Shown piece after piece: positions 1 through 8,725 of a stretch of DNA of 64,000 nucleotides. Location of the stretch: assembly GCF_021272345.1 (NCBI RefSeq), contig NZ_JAJSDQ010000001.1, positions 1 to 64,000 of the forward strand, read 5' to 3'. The translations under genes were made by a program, and so were the position numbers. Below the pieces are notes generated by a model, which worked only from the letters and a program-made list of their open reading frames with translations, searched no databases and was not told where the DNA came from. Source of the DNA: Ornithinimicrobium sediminis. Lineage in GTDB: Bacteria > Actinomycetota > Actinomycetes > Actinomycetales > Dermatophilaceae. Numbering within the stretch: position 1 is the first letter of the stretch; each line of letters begins with the position of its first letter.

Positions 1-3000
1 GGTGCTCCACGATCTCGATGACGCGCGGCGTCGTCTGCTGGCGCACCCCGGCGAGCGCCCGGTCGAAGTCCTCCGGGGAGCGCACGGTGGCGCCCGGCAT
101 CTCGGCGACGACCGAGTCGACGGCGGCGGCCAGCGCGTCCTCGAGCAGGGCCGGCACCGACCCGTGCGGGTTGTGCCCCAGGGAGAGCTTCTGCTGGTTG
201 CTGAGCAGGGCGAGGATGCGCTTCCATGGTGGGGTCGTGCCGAGCAGCAGCAGACGGCGCACGCCGAGCAGGGTCGACCGGTCGGCCTCGGACCGGGTGC
301 CGAGCACCCGGATGTCGACGGCCGACCCGGTGTCGACCAGCGCCGGGTAGCCGTGCACGGTGCGACCCCCGACCTGCTGCTCGAAGGTTTCCGGCAGCCG
401 CCCGAAGTCCCACGTCGTGAGCCCCTGCCGCTCGACCGCCGAGGCCGCGCGGGCCATCGTCGTGCGCACCGCCGGCGCCAGCTCGGCCTGCAGCGCGGCC
501 AGGTCCTTGCCCTCCCCCAGGATCTCCACCCGTCCGCGTGCTCTGCCCTTCTTGCCGCCGGGGCGCACGAGCCGCTCCACCCGGAAGGTGACCCGCAGGT
601 GGTCGGGCACCCTCGCCCAGTCGACGTCGTCGGCGTGCACGCGCACCAGCCCCCGTGCGCTGAGCCGCTGGGCCAGCGCCTCGGCGACCGGGCCCTGCCC
701 GGGGTCCATCTCGCGCAGCGCCTGGCGGGCGTGGTCGGGGGCGGGCACGAAGTTGCGCCGCAGCTCCTTGGGCAGGGCCTTGACCAGCGCGGTCACCAGC
801 TCCTCGCGCAGCCCCGGCACCTGCCAGTCGAAACCGTCGGGGCGCAGCTGGTTGAGCACCTCGATGGGCACGTGGACGGTGACGCCGTCGGCGTCCGAGC
901 CGGGCTCGAACTGGTAGGTGACGCGCAGCTCCAGCTCGCCCTGGCGCCAGGTGCCGGGGTAGTCGGTCTGGCTCACCGCGTCGGCGTCGTCGCTGACCAG
1001 CAGCTCCTCGGTGAAGGTCAGCAGGTCGGCGTCGGTGCGGCGCTGCTGCTTCCACCAGGTGTCGAAGTGGGCGCCGGAGACCACCTCGGCCGGCAGCCGG
1101 GCGTCGTAGAAGCCCACCAGGGTCTCGTCGTCCACGAGGATGTCGCGGCGCCGGGCCCGGGCCTCCAGCTCGCCGAGCTCGCGGACCAGGCGCCGGTTGG
1201 CGTGGAAGAACTCGTGCCGGGTGTCCCAGTCGCCCTCGACGAGGGCGTGCCGGATGAAGAGGTCGCGCGCGGTCTCCGGGTCGACCCGGCCGAGCGGCAC
1301 CGGACGCCCGGCGGCCAGCGGCACGCCGTAGAGGGTGACCCGTTCGTCGGCGACCGCGCTCGCCCGGGAGCGCGACCAGCGCGGCTCGGCATAGGACCGC
1401 TTGACCAGGTGTGCCGCGGCACGCTCCACCCAGGCGGGGTCGGTGCGCGCGTTGACGCGCGCCCACAGCCGGGTGGTCTCCACGAGCTCGGCGGTCATGA
1501 CCCAGTCGGGGTTCTTGCGGAACAGCGTCGAGCCCGGCTGGATGTGGAACCTCGCACCCCGGGCACCGGCATACTCCCGCTTGTCGCGGTCGTAGAGCCC
1601 GACCAGCGAGAGCAGCCCCGGCAGCAGCGACTGGTGGATCTGGTCGGGTGAGGGCTCGCTGTCGTTGAGGGTCAGCCCCAGCGACCTCGTGGCCTGGCGC
1701 AGCTGGGTGTGCAGGTCCTGCCACTCGCGCACCCGCAGGTAGTGCAGGAACTCGCGCTGGCACATGCGGCGGAAGGCGCTGCCCGAGAGCTCCTTCTGCT
1801 GTCGCCGCAGGTAGTCCCACAGGTTGAGCATGACCAGGAAGTCGGAGTCCTCGGCCGTGCCCTCCCGGAACCGGGCGTGCGACTGGTCGGCCTGGGCCTG
1901 CTTGTCGGCCGGCCGCTCGCGCGGGTCCTGGATCGACAGGGCGGCGACGATGACGAGCACCTCGCGCAGCGCGCCGTTGCGCTCGGCCTCGATGAGCATG
2001 CGGGCGAGCCGCGGGTCGACCGGGAGGGTGACGATCGCCTTGCCGTATGCCGTGAGCCGCCTGCGCGGCAGGTGCGCCGGCGCGGTGGGGTCGATCGCCT
2101 GCAGCTCCTCGAGCAGCCGCACGCCGTCGGCGATCTGGCGCGAGTCCGGGGGCTCCAGGAAGGGGAAGCGGGCGACCTCCCCCAGGCCCAGGCTGGTCAT
2201 CTGCAGGATGACGCTGGCCAGGTTGGTGCGCAGGATCTCGGGGTCGGTGAACTCCGGTCGCGAGGCGAAGTCCTCCTCGGAGTACAGCCGGATGGCGATG
2301 CCGTCGGAGAGCCGGCCGCAGCGACCGGAGCGCTGCTGGGCGCTCGCCTGGCTGACCGGCTCGATGGGCAGCCGCTGCACCTTGAGGCGCTGGCTGTAGC
2401 GGGAGATGCGGGCCGTGCCGGTGTCGATGACATAGCGGATGCCGGGCACGGTGAGCGAGGTCTCGGCGACGTTGGTGGACACCACGATGCGGCGGCCGCT
2501 GTGCCGGGCGAACACCCGGTGCTGCTCGGCGGCGGAGAGCCGGCCGTAGAGCGGCAGCACCTCGGTGGCCGGCAGCTGCAGCGCGGCCAGCGCCTCGCTG
2601 GCGTCGCGGATCTCCCGCTCGCCGGAGCAGAACACGAGGATGTCGCTGCCGGCGCCGTCCGCGGGCGTCTCGGTCCACAGCTCCTCGACCGCCTCGCAGA
2701 TGCCGGTGACCTGGTCGATGTCGACGACCTGGTCGGCCTCGCCCTTCGTCCCGGGCGGGGCCGGGCGGACCAGCGGGCGGTAGCGCACCTCGACCGGGTA
2801 GGTGCGACCGGACACCTCGACCACGGGGGCCGGGGTGCCGTCGGGCTGGGCGAAGTGCTCGGCGAAGCGCTGCAGGTCGATGGTCGCCGAGGTGATGACG
2901 ACCTTGAGGTCGGGGCGCCGCGGGAGCAGCTGCTTGAGGTAGCCGAGGATGAAGTCGATGTTGAGGCTGCGCTCGTGCGCCTCGTCGATGATGAGCGTGT

Positions 3001-3457
3001 CGTAGCGGCGCAGGTCACGGTCGCGCTGCAGCTCGGCGAGCAGGATGCCGTCGGTCATCACCTTGACCAGCGTGTCGTGGCGCGAGCGGTCGGTGAACCG
3101 CACCTGGTAGCCGACGGTCGTGCCCAGCTCGACCCCCAGCTCCTCGCTGATCCGCTCGGCCACCGAGCGCGCGGCGATGCGCCGTGGCTGGGTGTGGCCG
3201 ATCGTGCCCTGGACGCCCCGGCCCAGCTCCAGACAGATCTTGGGCAGCTGGGTGGTCTTGCCCGAGCCGGTCTCCCCGGCCACGATGACGACCTGGTGGT
3301 CGCGGACCGCTGCCGCGATGTCGTCCCGGCGCTCGACGACGGGCAGCTCCGCCGGGTAGGTGATGCGGGCAGGCAGTGCTGCCCGGCGGGCCGCGAGCCG
3401 CTCCTGGTGGCGCTGCTCCCGCGCAGCACGATCTGGAGCGGTGCGACGGGGGGACAT
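1..3457 (-). CDS. hrpA: ATP-dependent RNA helicase HrpA (C-terminus off the window)
   Basis: DEAH-box RNA helicase of the HrpA family, which unwinds RNA and rescues stalled ribosomes. The frame is open from the ATG at 3455-3457 to the left window edge, about 1150 codons against roughly 1300 in the family, so the end of the C-terminal DUF3418-like part is missing. Visible motifs are Walker A GETGSGKTT near residue 60, DEAH in LIIDEAHER near 157, SAT near 188 and QRSGRCGR near 374. These fix the order of two RecA lobes followed by the HA2/OB and C-terminal extension. The long opposite-strand frames here are shadows. It reads away from the next gene and has no visible operon partner. Confidence 0.95.
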   Translation of the reverse strand, partial: MSPRRTAPDRAAREQRHQERLAARRAALPARITYPAELPVVERRDDIAAAVRDHQVVIVAGETGSGKTTQLPKICLELGRGVQGTIGHTQPRRIAARSVAERISEELGVELGTTVGYQVRFTDRSRHDTLVKVMTDGILLAELQRDRDLRRYDTLIIDEAHERSLNIDFILGYLKQLLPRRPDLKVVITSATIDLQRFAEHFAQPDGTPAPVVEVSGRTYPVEVRYRPLVRPAPPGTKGEADQVVDIDQVTGICEAVEELWTETPADGAGSDILVFCSGEREIRDASEALAALQLPATEVLPLYGRLSAAEQHRVFARHSGRRIVVSTNVAETSLTVPGIRYVIDTGTARISRYSQRLKVQRLPIEPVSQASAQQRSGRCGRLSDGIAIRLYSEEDFASRPEFTDPEILRTNLASVILQMTSLGLGEVARFPFLEPPDSRQIADGVRLLEELQAIDPTAPAHLPRRRLTAYGKAIVTLPVDPRLARMLIEAERNGALREVLVIVAALSIQDPRERPADKQAQADQSHARFREGTAEDSDFLVMLNLWDYLRRQQKELSGSAFRRMCQREFLHYLRVREWQDLHTQLRQATRSLGLTLNDSEPSPDQIHQSLLPGLLSLVGLYDRDKREYAGARGARFHIQPGSTLFRKNPDWVMTAELVETTRLWARVNARTDPAWVERAAAHLVKRSYAEPRWSRSRASAVADERVTLYGVPLAAGRPVPLGRVDPETARDLFIRHALVEGDWDTRHEFFHANRRLVRELGELEARARRRDILVDDETLVGFYDARLPAEVVSGAHFDTWWKQQRRTDADLLTFTEELLVSDDADAVSQTDYPGTWRQGELELRVTYQFEPGSDADGVTVHVPIEVLNQLRPDGFDWQVPGLREELVTALVKALPKELRRNFVPAPDHARQALREMDPGQGPVAEALAQRLSARGLVRVHADDVDWARVPDHLRVTFRVERLVRPGGKKGRARGRVEILGEGKDLAALQAELAPAVRTTMARAASAVERQGLTTWDFGRLPETFEQQVGGRTVHGYPALVDTGSAVDIRVLGTRSEADRSTLLGVRRLLLLGTTPPWKRILALLSNQQKLSLGHNPHGSVPALLEDALAAAVDSVVAEMPGATVRSPEDFDRALAGVRQQTTPRVIEIVEH

Positions 3458-3495
3458 GCCGTTCAGGATAGGTCGCTCGCAGCCGGCGCCAATCC

Positions 3496-3924
3496 CTACG
3501 CCGCCCGTCGCCGTCGCAGCGGCCCCGGGAGGGCGGTGACGCCGGACGCCGTGACCAGGTGCGTGCTCAGCACGTCGGCCCCCTGCTCGGCGCAGACCTC
3601 CAGGACCACCTGGTGCACCTCGCGGTCGGCATCGGTCAGGGCGCTGTGCCGGTGGGCGATGCCCACGACGAAGCGTGCGTCCGGCTCCGCATGGCTCAGG
3701 GCCTGCACCAGGTTGCGCACCAGGGTGTGGCGCTCCAGCCGCGGCAGCTCGCCGGCCACGAACGTCGGCTGGGCCAGGGTGAGGTCGGGGCGCAGCGCCA
3801 GGAACGCCAGGCCTCCCTCGCGGCGGTCGGCGTCGCTGACGCACAGGTCGAGCACGTCGTGCACGAAGTCGGGGTCGGTCAACGGTCGGTGCGGCCAGTC
3901 GGCCGGCAGGTCCTCGAAGCTCAT
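3496..3924 (-). CDS. conserved hypothetical protein, 142 aa
   Basis: Soluble protein with no signal peptide or membrane segment, and I do not recognise the family. The start is the ATG at 3924 (MSFEDLPADW); an upstream in-frame ATG at 3972 would add a low-complexity, unconserved-looking tail. The final residues are a basic RRRR cluster. The segment around EQGADVLSTHLVTASG faintly recalls the RadC/JAB fold, but no metal-binding motif is present, so no function is assigned. It ends 38 nt upstream of hrpA's start and may be co-transcribed with it. Confidence 0.7.
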   Translation of the reverse strand: MSFEDLPADWPHRPLTDPDFVHDVLDLCVSDADRREGGLAFLALRPDLTLAQPTFVAGELPRLERHTLVRNLVQALSHAEPDARFVVGIAHRHSALTDADREVHQVVLEVCAEQGADVLSTHLVTASGVTALPGPLRRRRAA

Positions 3925-3982
3925 GCCGCCGATGCTGCCCGCCGGCGCCGCAGGCCCGCAGAAGCTGTCCACAGGCCGGCGC

Positions 3983-5236
3983 TCAGCCGGTCACCAGCTG
4001 GGTGACCGTGTGCAGCACCAGGCCGACGAGGGCGCCGACCACCGTGCCGTTGATGCGGATGAACTGCAGGTCGCGCCCGACGTGCAGCTCGATGCGGTCG
4101 GAGGCCACCTTGCCGTCCCACTGCTGGATCGTCGAGGAGATGACACTGGTCACCTCCGTGCCGTAGCGCTCGACCAGGGCCACGACGGCGTCGGCGCTCC
4201 AGGCGTCGAGCCGGGCGCGCAGCGCCTGGTCGGTCGTGACCCGGTGGCCGAAGGCCGAGACCTCGGCGGCCAGCCGGGAGCGCAGCGGGCCGTGCGCGTC
4301 CTCCAGCGCCTCGACCACCGTCGCCTTCACCGTCTCCCAGACCGCCACCGCGGTCTCACCGACCTGCGGGTGCCGCAGCAGCCGCTCCTTGAGCGCCTCG
4401 GCGCGAGCCATCGTGGCCGGGTCGTGCTGGAGGTCGCGGGCGACGTCACGCAGGTAGGAGTCGAGGGCCTGCCGCACCCGGTGCCGCGGGTCGTCACGGA
4501 CCTCGCGCGACCAGGCGAGCAGCTCGGCGTAGACCCGGCCCACGACCTTGTCGTCCACCCACGACGGCGACCACCAGGGCGCCCGGGAGGACACGATGCG
4601 GCTGACGTCCTCCTCGTGCGTCGACAGCCACGCGTGGAGCTCCCGGGCCGCCAGGTCGACCAGCCCGTGGTGGGACCGGTCCTCCACGACCGCCTCGAGC
4701 AGGTGCCCGGCGACCGGGCTGACCGGCTCGGCCCGCAGCCGCGGCAGCAGCGTCTGGTCCACGAACTCCAGCGCGTCGTCGTGCCCGATCCGGTCCAGCG
4801 CCTGGCAGACCAGCGGCACCGCCTCGGCGACCACCCGCTCGGCGTGCACGGGGTCGGTGAGCCACTCGCCCGTGCGCAGCACCACCTCGGCGTCGAGGTA
4901 GCGCTCCCGCAGCGCCTGCGGCGTGAGGAAGTGCTCGGCGACGAACTGCTCCAGGCTGGTCGCCAGCGCGTCCTTGCGGCGGGGCACCAGCGCGGTGTGC
5001 GGGATCGGGATGCCCAGCGGGTGCCGGAAGAGGGCCGTCACCGCGAACCAGTCGGCGATCGCCCCCACCATGGCCGCCTCGGAGGCGGCATGCACGTAGC
5101 CCCACCCGCCGTCACGGCCGAGGGTGAGGAAGAAGACCACCGCGGCGAGCACGAAGAGACCGGTCGCGACTGCGCGCATCCGGCGTAGGTCGCGCAGCCG
5201 GGCCTGGTCACCGGCCGAGACCGCCGTCATCGCCAT
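3983..5236 (-). CDS. DUF445 family membrane protein
   Basis: Protein of 417 aa with an N-terminal membrane segment (ATGLFVLAAVVFFLTL, residues about 21-36) and a second hydrophobic helix at the extreme C-terminus (VVGALVGLVLHTVTQL). The segment GAIADWFAVTALFRHP is the signature of DUF445. The long helical middle contains no catalytic motif, and the role of the family is unknown. I chose the ATG at 5236 because a GGAGG lies 10 nt upstream. The ATG at 5230 would make a classic ATGA overlap with the upstream lipoprotein's stop. Either way the two genes overlap and are probably translationally coupled. Confidence 0.88.
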   Translation of the reverse strand: MAMTAVSAGDQARLRDLRRMRAVATGLFVLAAVVFFLTLGRDGGWGYVHAASEAAMVGAIADWFAVTALFRHPLGIPIPHTALVPRRKDALATSLEQFVAEHFLTPQALRERYLDAEVVLRTGEWLTDPVHAERVVAEAVPLVCQALDRIGHDDALEFVDQTLLPRLRAEPVSPVAGHLLEAVVEDRSHHGLVDLAARELHAWLSTHEEDVSRIVSSRAPWWSPSWVDDKVVGRVYAELLAWSREVRDDPRHRVRQALDSYLRDVARDLQHDPATMARAEALKERLLRHPQVGETAVAVWETVKATVVEALEDAHGPLRSRLAAEVSAFGHRVTTDQALRARLDAWSADAVVALVERYGTEVTSVISSTIQQWDGKVASDRIELHVGRDLQFIRINGTVVGALVGLVLHTVTQLVTG

Positions 5237-5853
5237 CGGAGCACCGCCTCCCTGGTTCGGGTGTCGAGGAGATAGAAGGTGTAGTCGTCGACGGAGCCGC
5301 CCGCCACCTCGAAGGTCAGGCGCACCCGTTGCCGTGCGGCCTCCCCGGGCGCGAGGCGGCCGGTCTCCGGCTCGGCGGCGTCCAGCCTGCACGAGCCGCC
5401 CTGCGCGTCGGTGAGCAGCAGGTCGAACAGGCTCACCCCGGGCGCACCGGAGATCTGCCGCGCCTCGACCTCCACCTGCCAGCCCGTGCGCTGGTCTGCC
5501 GTGGCACCGGGGAGCGCGGTCAGCACCGGGGCGCCCACGGTGAGCTCGATGATGTCGTCCTCCAGCACCTCGTTGTCGACCATGGTGAGGTCGTAGGCCT
5601 CTCCGAAGGCCACCTCCGTCGCCGCCACGGACTCCGACGGGGCGACGGGCCCGACGTCACTGCAGGGCTGCGTCGGCGCGGGGGCGGCCGTGCCCGTGGG
5701 TGCGGGCGAGGTGGGTGCGGTCGACGTGGTGACGGTGGACGTCGGGGACGTCGGGGACGGCGGCTCGAGGGTCAGGGTCGAGGGCGCCGTGCTGCTGCAC
5801 CCCGCCAGGGCGAGCCCGACCGCCAGCGCCAGCGCCCGTGGAGGACCGCTCAC
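5227..5853 (-). CDS. putative lipoprotein, DUF4352-like
   Basis: Protein of 208 aa with a lipoprotein signal: basic start, hydrophobic core and lipobox LALAGC, with Cys at about residue 19. A Thr/Ser/Pro-rich linker follows to about residue 60, as in surface-tethered actinobacterial lipoproteins. The remaining domain is beta-rich, with paired cysteines suggesting an Ig-like DUF4352-type fold. The start is GTG at 5853, preceded by AAGGAC in the last copy of a tandem leader repeat. The 3' end overlaps the DUF445 gene. Ligand and function are unknown. Confidence 0.8.
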   Translation of the reverse strand: MSGPPRALALAVGLALAGCSSTAPSTLTLEPPSPTSPTSTVTTSTAPTSPAPTGTAAPAPTQPCSDVGPVAPSESVAATEVAFGEAYDLTMVDNEVLEDDIIELTVGAPVLTALPGATADQRTGWQVEVEARQISGAPGVSLFDLLLTDAQGGSCRLDAAEPETGRLAPGEAARQRVRLTFEVAGGSVDDYTFYLLDTRTREAVLRWR

Positions 5854-5913
5854 GCTGTGTCCTTCACGCTGTGTCCCTCACACTCTGTGTCCTTCACCCT
5901 GCGCGTCCTTCAC
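5854..5913 (-). repeat. four tandem SD-plus-GTG leader repeats before the lipoprotein gene
   Basis: Read on the minus strand, a 14-16 nt unit with consensus GTGAAGGACACAGC occurs four times head to tail: 5898-5913 (diverged), 5884-5897, 5868-5881 (AGGGAC variant) and 5854-5867. The last copy runs directly into the true GTG start at 5853. Each unit carries a purine-rich Shine-Dalgarno-like AAGGAC and begins with GTGA, a start codon overlapping a TGA. The array therefore looks like a duplicated ribosome-loading module. Seen directly; the regulatory meaning is inferred. Confidence 0.75.
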
Positions 5914-5943
5914 ACGGACACGCCGGTGCCAGGGCGCACCGGC

Positions 5944-6630
5944 TCAGCCCCGCAGCGCCGGGTCGTGGGCGCCGCGCTCGTCACGGGCCTGCCAGGTGCA
6001 CAGGCACACCTCGTTGCCCTCGGGGTCGGCCAGGACCCACCAGGAGGGCGCGAAGGCGTCGGTGACGAGACGGCCGCCTGCCGCGAGGGCAGCGGAGATC
6101 CGCTTCTCCACCATCTCGGGCGGCACGGTCAGGTCGAGGTGGAAGCGGCCGCGCTCGGTGCGCGGCGGGTCCATCTGCTGGAACCACAGGGGCGACAGGC
6201 GACCGGCCGGGTCCACGAGGGCACCGTCCACGTCGTCGTAGCCGAGCACGGCCTGCCAGAACGCGCGGACGGCGGGAAGGTCGACGGCGTCGAGCCCGAT
6301 CTCCAGCACCGCCGGCTCGTGTGGGCACGCGGGGTGGCCGGCGTCGGCCGCCAGCGCGCTGACCCGCACGGCCAGGGCGACGTCGCGGCGGGTGAGAGCA
6401 CCGACGTCATGGCTCCTGGTCACCACCGTCACGTGGCTGTAGCGCAGGTCGACGTCCGGATGGTGGTCGAGCTCGTCGGCCACCTCGGCGACGGCGGCGA
6501 CCAGGGCCGCACCCCGCGCGAAGGACCCGGTCCGGAAGCGGGCCTGCAGGGTGCCCGCCAGGTGGCGCCAGTCGGACAACCCTGGGTCGTCGGCCAGCTG
6601 CTGGGGCGTGGTCACTGTCCGGTCGTCCAT
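5944..6630 (-). CDS. 4a-hydroxytetrahydrobiopterin dehydratase-VOC fusion protein
   Basis: Protein of 228 aa with two modules. Residues 1 to about 100 match pterin-4a-carbinolamine dehydratase: the DHHPD motif is followed by the Tyr-Ser-His-Val strand and the Thr-Arg-Arg-Asp helix, the histidine pattern that dehydrates 4a-hydroxytetrahydropterin. Residues from about 110 form a glyoxalase/VOC-like domain ending in DPEGNEVCLCTW. The start is ATG 6630; a weaker upstream extension lies in low-complexity sequence. No aromatic amino acid hydroxylase is nearby, so the pterin substrate is unclear. The fusion recurs in actinobacteria as far as I recall. Confidence 0.85.
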   Translation of the reverse strand: MDDRTVTTPQQLADDPGLSDWRHLAGTLQARFRTGSFARGAALVAAVAEVADELDHHPDVDLRYSHVTVVTRSHDVGALTRRDVALAVRVSALAADAGHPACPHEPAVLEIGLDAVDLPAVRAFWQAVLGYDDVDGALVDPAGRLSPLWFQQMDPPRTERGRFHLDLTVPPEMVEKRISAALAAGGRLVTDAFAPSWWVLADPEGNEVCLCTWQARDERGAHDPALRG

Positions 6631-6702
6631 AGGTGCCACTGTCGCACAGCACGCCGACAGCACCCCGACCTCCGGTCGCGGTGGACCCCTAGGCTGGGGA
6701 TC

Positions 6703-7167
6703 GTGAGCTCGACGCACACCGTGCCCCCCGCGGGGCGGGCCGGCACGGCATACCGGCAGGGACGCCGCGGCCCCGGCGTGCGTGCCGCCCTGCTCACCGG
6801 GGGTGCGGTCGCCGCGGCGACGCTCCTGGTGCACGTCTACGACCCCGCCCAGGAGGGCAGCTACGGGCTCTGTCCGCTGCGCCTGACGACCGGTCTGCTC
6901 TGTCCCTTCTGCGGCGGCACGCGCGCCGTCCATGCGCTCACCCACGGCCAGTGGGACGTCGCGATGGGCCTGAACCCGCTGGTGACGCTGGCCCTGCCCG
7001 TCGCCGTCGTGCTGTGGGTGCTCTGGCTGGTGCGCGCCTGGCGCGGGCGACACACCGACTTCCTCGACCGCATCGGCCTGGTGTGGACCCTCATCGTCGC
7101 TATCGTCGCCTTCGGGGTTCTCCGCAACGTCCCGGTGCTCGCACCGTTCCTGTCCCCTCTCACCTGA
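6703..7167 (+). CDS. DUF2752 small membrane protein
   Basis: Protein of 154 aa starting at GTG 6703, with a GGGGA SD just upstream. A polar N-terminus is followed by three hydrophobic segments (about 28-43, 92-113 and 130-150). The DUF2752 hallmark LCPFCGGTRA lies at about 66-75, with Cys67 and Cys70 able to form a redox or metal pair. Downstream, a DUF4190 membrane protein starts 24 nt later, which suggests a two-gene unit. The function of the family is unknown. Confidence 0.85.
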   Translation: MSSTHTVPPAGRAGTAYRQGRRGPGVRAALLTGGAVAAATLLVHVYDPAQEGSYGLCPLRLTTGLLCPFCGGTRAVHALTHGQWDVAMGLNPLVTLALPVAVVLWVLWLVRAWRGRHTDFLDRIGLVWTLIVAIVAFGVLRNVPVLAPFLSPLT

Positions 7168-7190
7168 CCACCGACCCTCAGGAGACACAC

Positions 7191-7664
7191 ATGTCCAGCA
7201 CCCCTCCCCCGCCCTACGGCGGTGACGACCAGTCCCAGGGGTCCAGCGACCCCTACGGCACTCCCTCGCAGGGCCAGGGCGACCACTCCCAGGGGTCCCC
7301 GCAGCAGGGCGGCTACAGCAGCACCCCCTCCTACGGCTACGGCTCCGACGCCGGCTACCAGGCCGCACCCGGCTACTACGGCGGAGGGGCGCCGAACGAC
7401 CGCGACAACAACTTCGGTGTCATCTCGCTGGTGACCGGCATCATCGGCCTGTTCGCCTGCCAGATCCTGGGCATCGTGGCCATCATCTACGGCCGCAAGG
7501 CGCAGGCGGCGCAGGCCGCCGGCACCGCCAACAACGGCACGCTGGGCACCGTGGGCTTCTGGCTCGGCGTGGTCTCGCTCGCCTTCCTCGTCATCGGCAT
7601 CATCATCTTCGTCGCCGTGCTGTCGCTGGGGATCATGGACGCCTCCAGCAGCAACAGCTTCTGA
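7191..7664 (+). CDS. DUF4190 domain membrane protein
   Basis: Protein of 157 aa with an AGGAGA SD before ATG 7191. The first roughly 70 residues are a disordered cytoplasmic tail rich in Gly, Ser, Gln, Pro and Tyr. A DUF4190 unit follows: two hydrophobic helices (VISLVTGIIGLFACQILGI and FWLGVVSLAFLVIGIIIF) flank a basic loop with YGRKAQ. Such proteins are common in Gram-positive envelopes, but no activity is established. The gene ends at a very strong bidirectional-type hairpin shared with the convergent SDR gene. Confidence 0.85.
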   Translation: MSSTPPPPYGGDDQSQGSSDPYGTPSQGQGDHSQGSPQQGGYSSTPSYGYGSDAGYQAAPGYYGGGAPNDRDNNFGVISLVTGIIGLFACQILGIVAIIYGRKAQAAQAAGTANNGTLGTVGFWLGVVSLAFLVIGIIIFVAVLSLGIMDASSSNSF

Positions 7665-7673
7665 GCCTCGCCC

Positions 7674-7718
7674 GCACGAGGACGGCCCGCAGCCGATGGC
7701 TGCGGGCCGTCCTCGTGC
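7674..7718. terminator. perfect 21-bp terminator hairpin between convergent genes
   Basis: A 21-nt arm at 7674-7694 pairs perfectly with 7698-7718 around a GAT loop. It sits 9 nt after the DUF4190 stop and 13 nt before the end of the convergent SDR gene, so it can end transcription from both sides. No long U tract is present, as is usual in high-GC actinobacteria. Confidence 0.9.
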
Positions 7719-7731
7719 CAGGTGAAGGTCG

Positions 7732-8628
7732 TCAGGGTGAGTCCTGGCCGCCGTTGACGTTCAGGGTCTCGCCGAGGACATAGCTGGACTCGGCCGAGGC
7801 CAGGAAGACGTAGGCCGGCGCCAGCTCGACCGGCATGCCGGCCCGACCCAGCGGGGTGCTGTGCCCGAACTCGGGCAGGGCCTCCTTGGGCTGGCCCTCC
7901 ACCACCTGCAGCGGCGTCCAGACCGGCCCGGGGGCCACCGCGTTGACGCGGATGCCGCGGGGGGCCAGCTGCTTGGCCAGACCCTTGGTGAAGGCGTTGA
8001 TGGCCGCCTTGGTCGAGGCGTAGTCGAGCAGGTGCTCGCTGGGGCTGTAGGCCTGCACCGAGGTCGAGGAGATGACCGCCGACCCGGGCGGCATGTGCGG
8101 CACCGCGGCCCGCGTGACCCAGAACATCGCGTAGACGTTGGTCTTCATGGTCTCGTCGAGCTGCTCGTCGGTGAGGTCCTCGAGCTGCTCGGTGGCCACC
8201 TGGCGCCCGGCGTTGTTGACCAGGATGTCCAGGCCGCCCAGCCCCTGCACCGCCTGCTCGACGAGGTCGCCGCACCACTGCCGGTCCATGACGTCGCCGG
8301 GCAGCTTCACCACCGTGCGGCCCTCCGCCTCGATCAGCGCCGCCACCTTCGTGGCGTCCTCCTCCTCGGCGGGCAGGTAGCTCAGCGCCACGTCGGCGCC
8401 CTCACGGGCGAACGCGATCGCGACCGCGGAGCCGATGCCGGAGTCGGCGCCGGTGACCAGGGCCCGGCGGCCCAGCAGCCGGCCGGTGCCGCGGTATGAC
8501 GTCTCGCCGCGGTCGGCCTTCGGCGTCAGCTCGGCGTCCAGGCCGGGCATCTCCTGGTCCTGTTTCGGCGGGTCCACCCGGGGGTGGCGGTCGACGGGGT
8601 TGTCGAAGGTCAGCTGGTCCTTGCTCAT
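7732..8628 (-). CDS. SDR family oxidoreductase (YghA/GSP39-like)
   Basis: NAD(P)-dependent short-chain dehydrogenase of 298 aa. The roughly 45-residue N-terminal extension before the Rossmann fold, with the Pro-rich DPPKQDQEMPG stretch, is typical of the YghA/general stress protein 39 branch. The cofactor motif is TGADSGIG, the structural motif NNAG, and the catalytic Tyr and Lys lie in YASTKAA. The start is ATG 8628 (MSKDQL); a longer in-frame version overlaps the divergent gene's leader. Family members reduce aldehydes or sugars under stress; the substrate cannot be read from the sequence. Confidence 0.88.
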   Translation of the reverse strand: MSKDQLTFDNPVDRHPRVDPPKQDQEMPGLDAELTPKADRGETSYRGTGRLLGRRALVTGADSGIGSAVAIAFAREGADVALSYLPAEEEDATKVAALIEAEGRTVVKLPGDVMDRQWCGDLVEQAVQGLGGLDILVNNAGRQVATEQLEDLTDEQLDETMKTNVYAMFWVTRAAVPHMPPGSAVISSTSVQAYSPSEHLLDYASTKAAINAFTKGLAKQLAPRGIRVNAVAPGPVWTPLQVVEGQPKEALPEFGHSTPLGRAGMPVELAPAYVFLASAESSYVLGETLNVNGGQDSP

Positions 8629-8725
8629 GGCGTCCAGGCAACCATCGGCGGGCGCGGCCCGCGAGCCGAGCGGATCTCTGGTGTCATGGCCGGGTACGTC
8701 CACCCCCCGATGAGAGGTGCCCCTC

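Noticed and set aside
2-5188. Very long plus-strand open frames (549 and 1159 codons)
   Set aside because: They are antisense shadows of hrpA, DUF445 and neighbouring genes; translations are His/Arg/Asp/Gly-rich with no domains.
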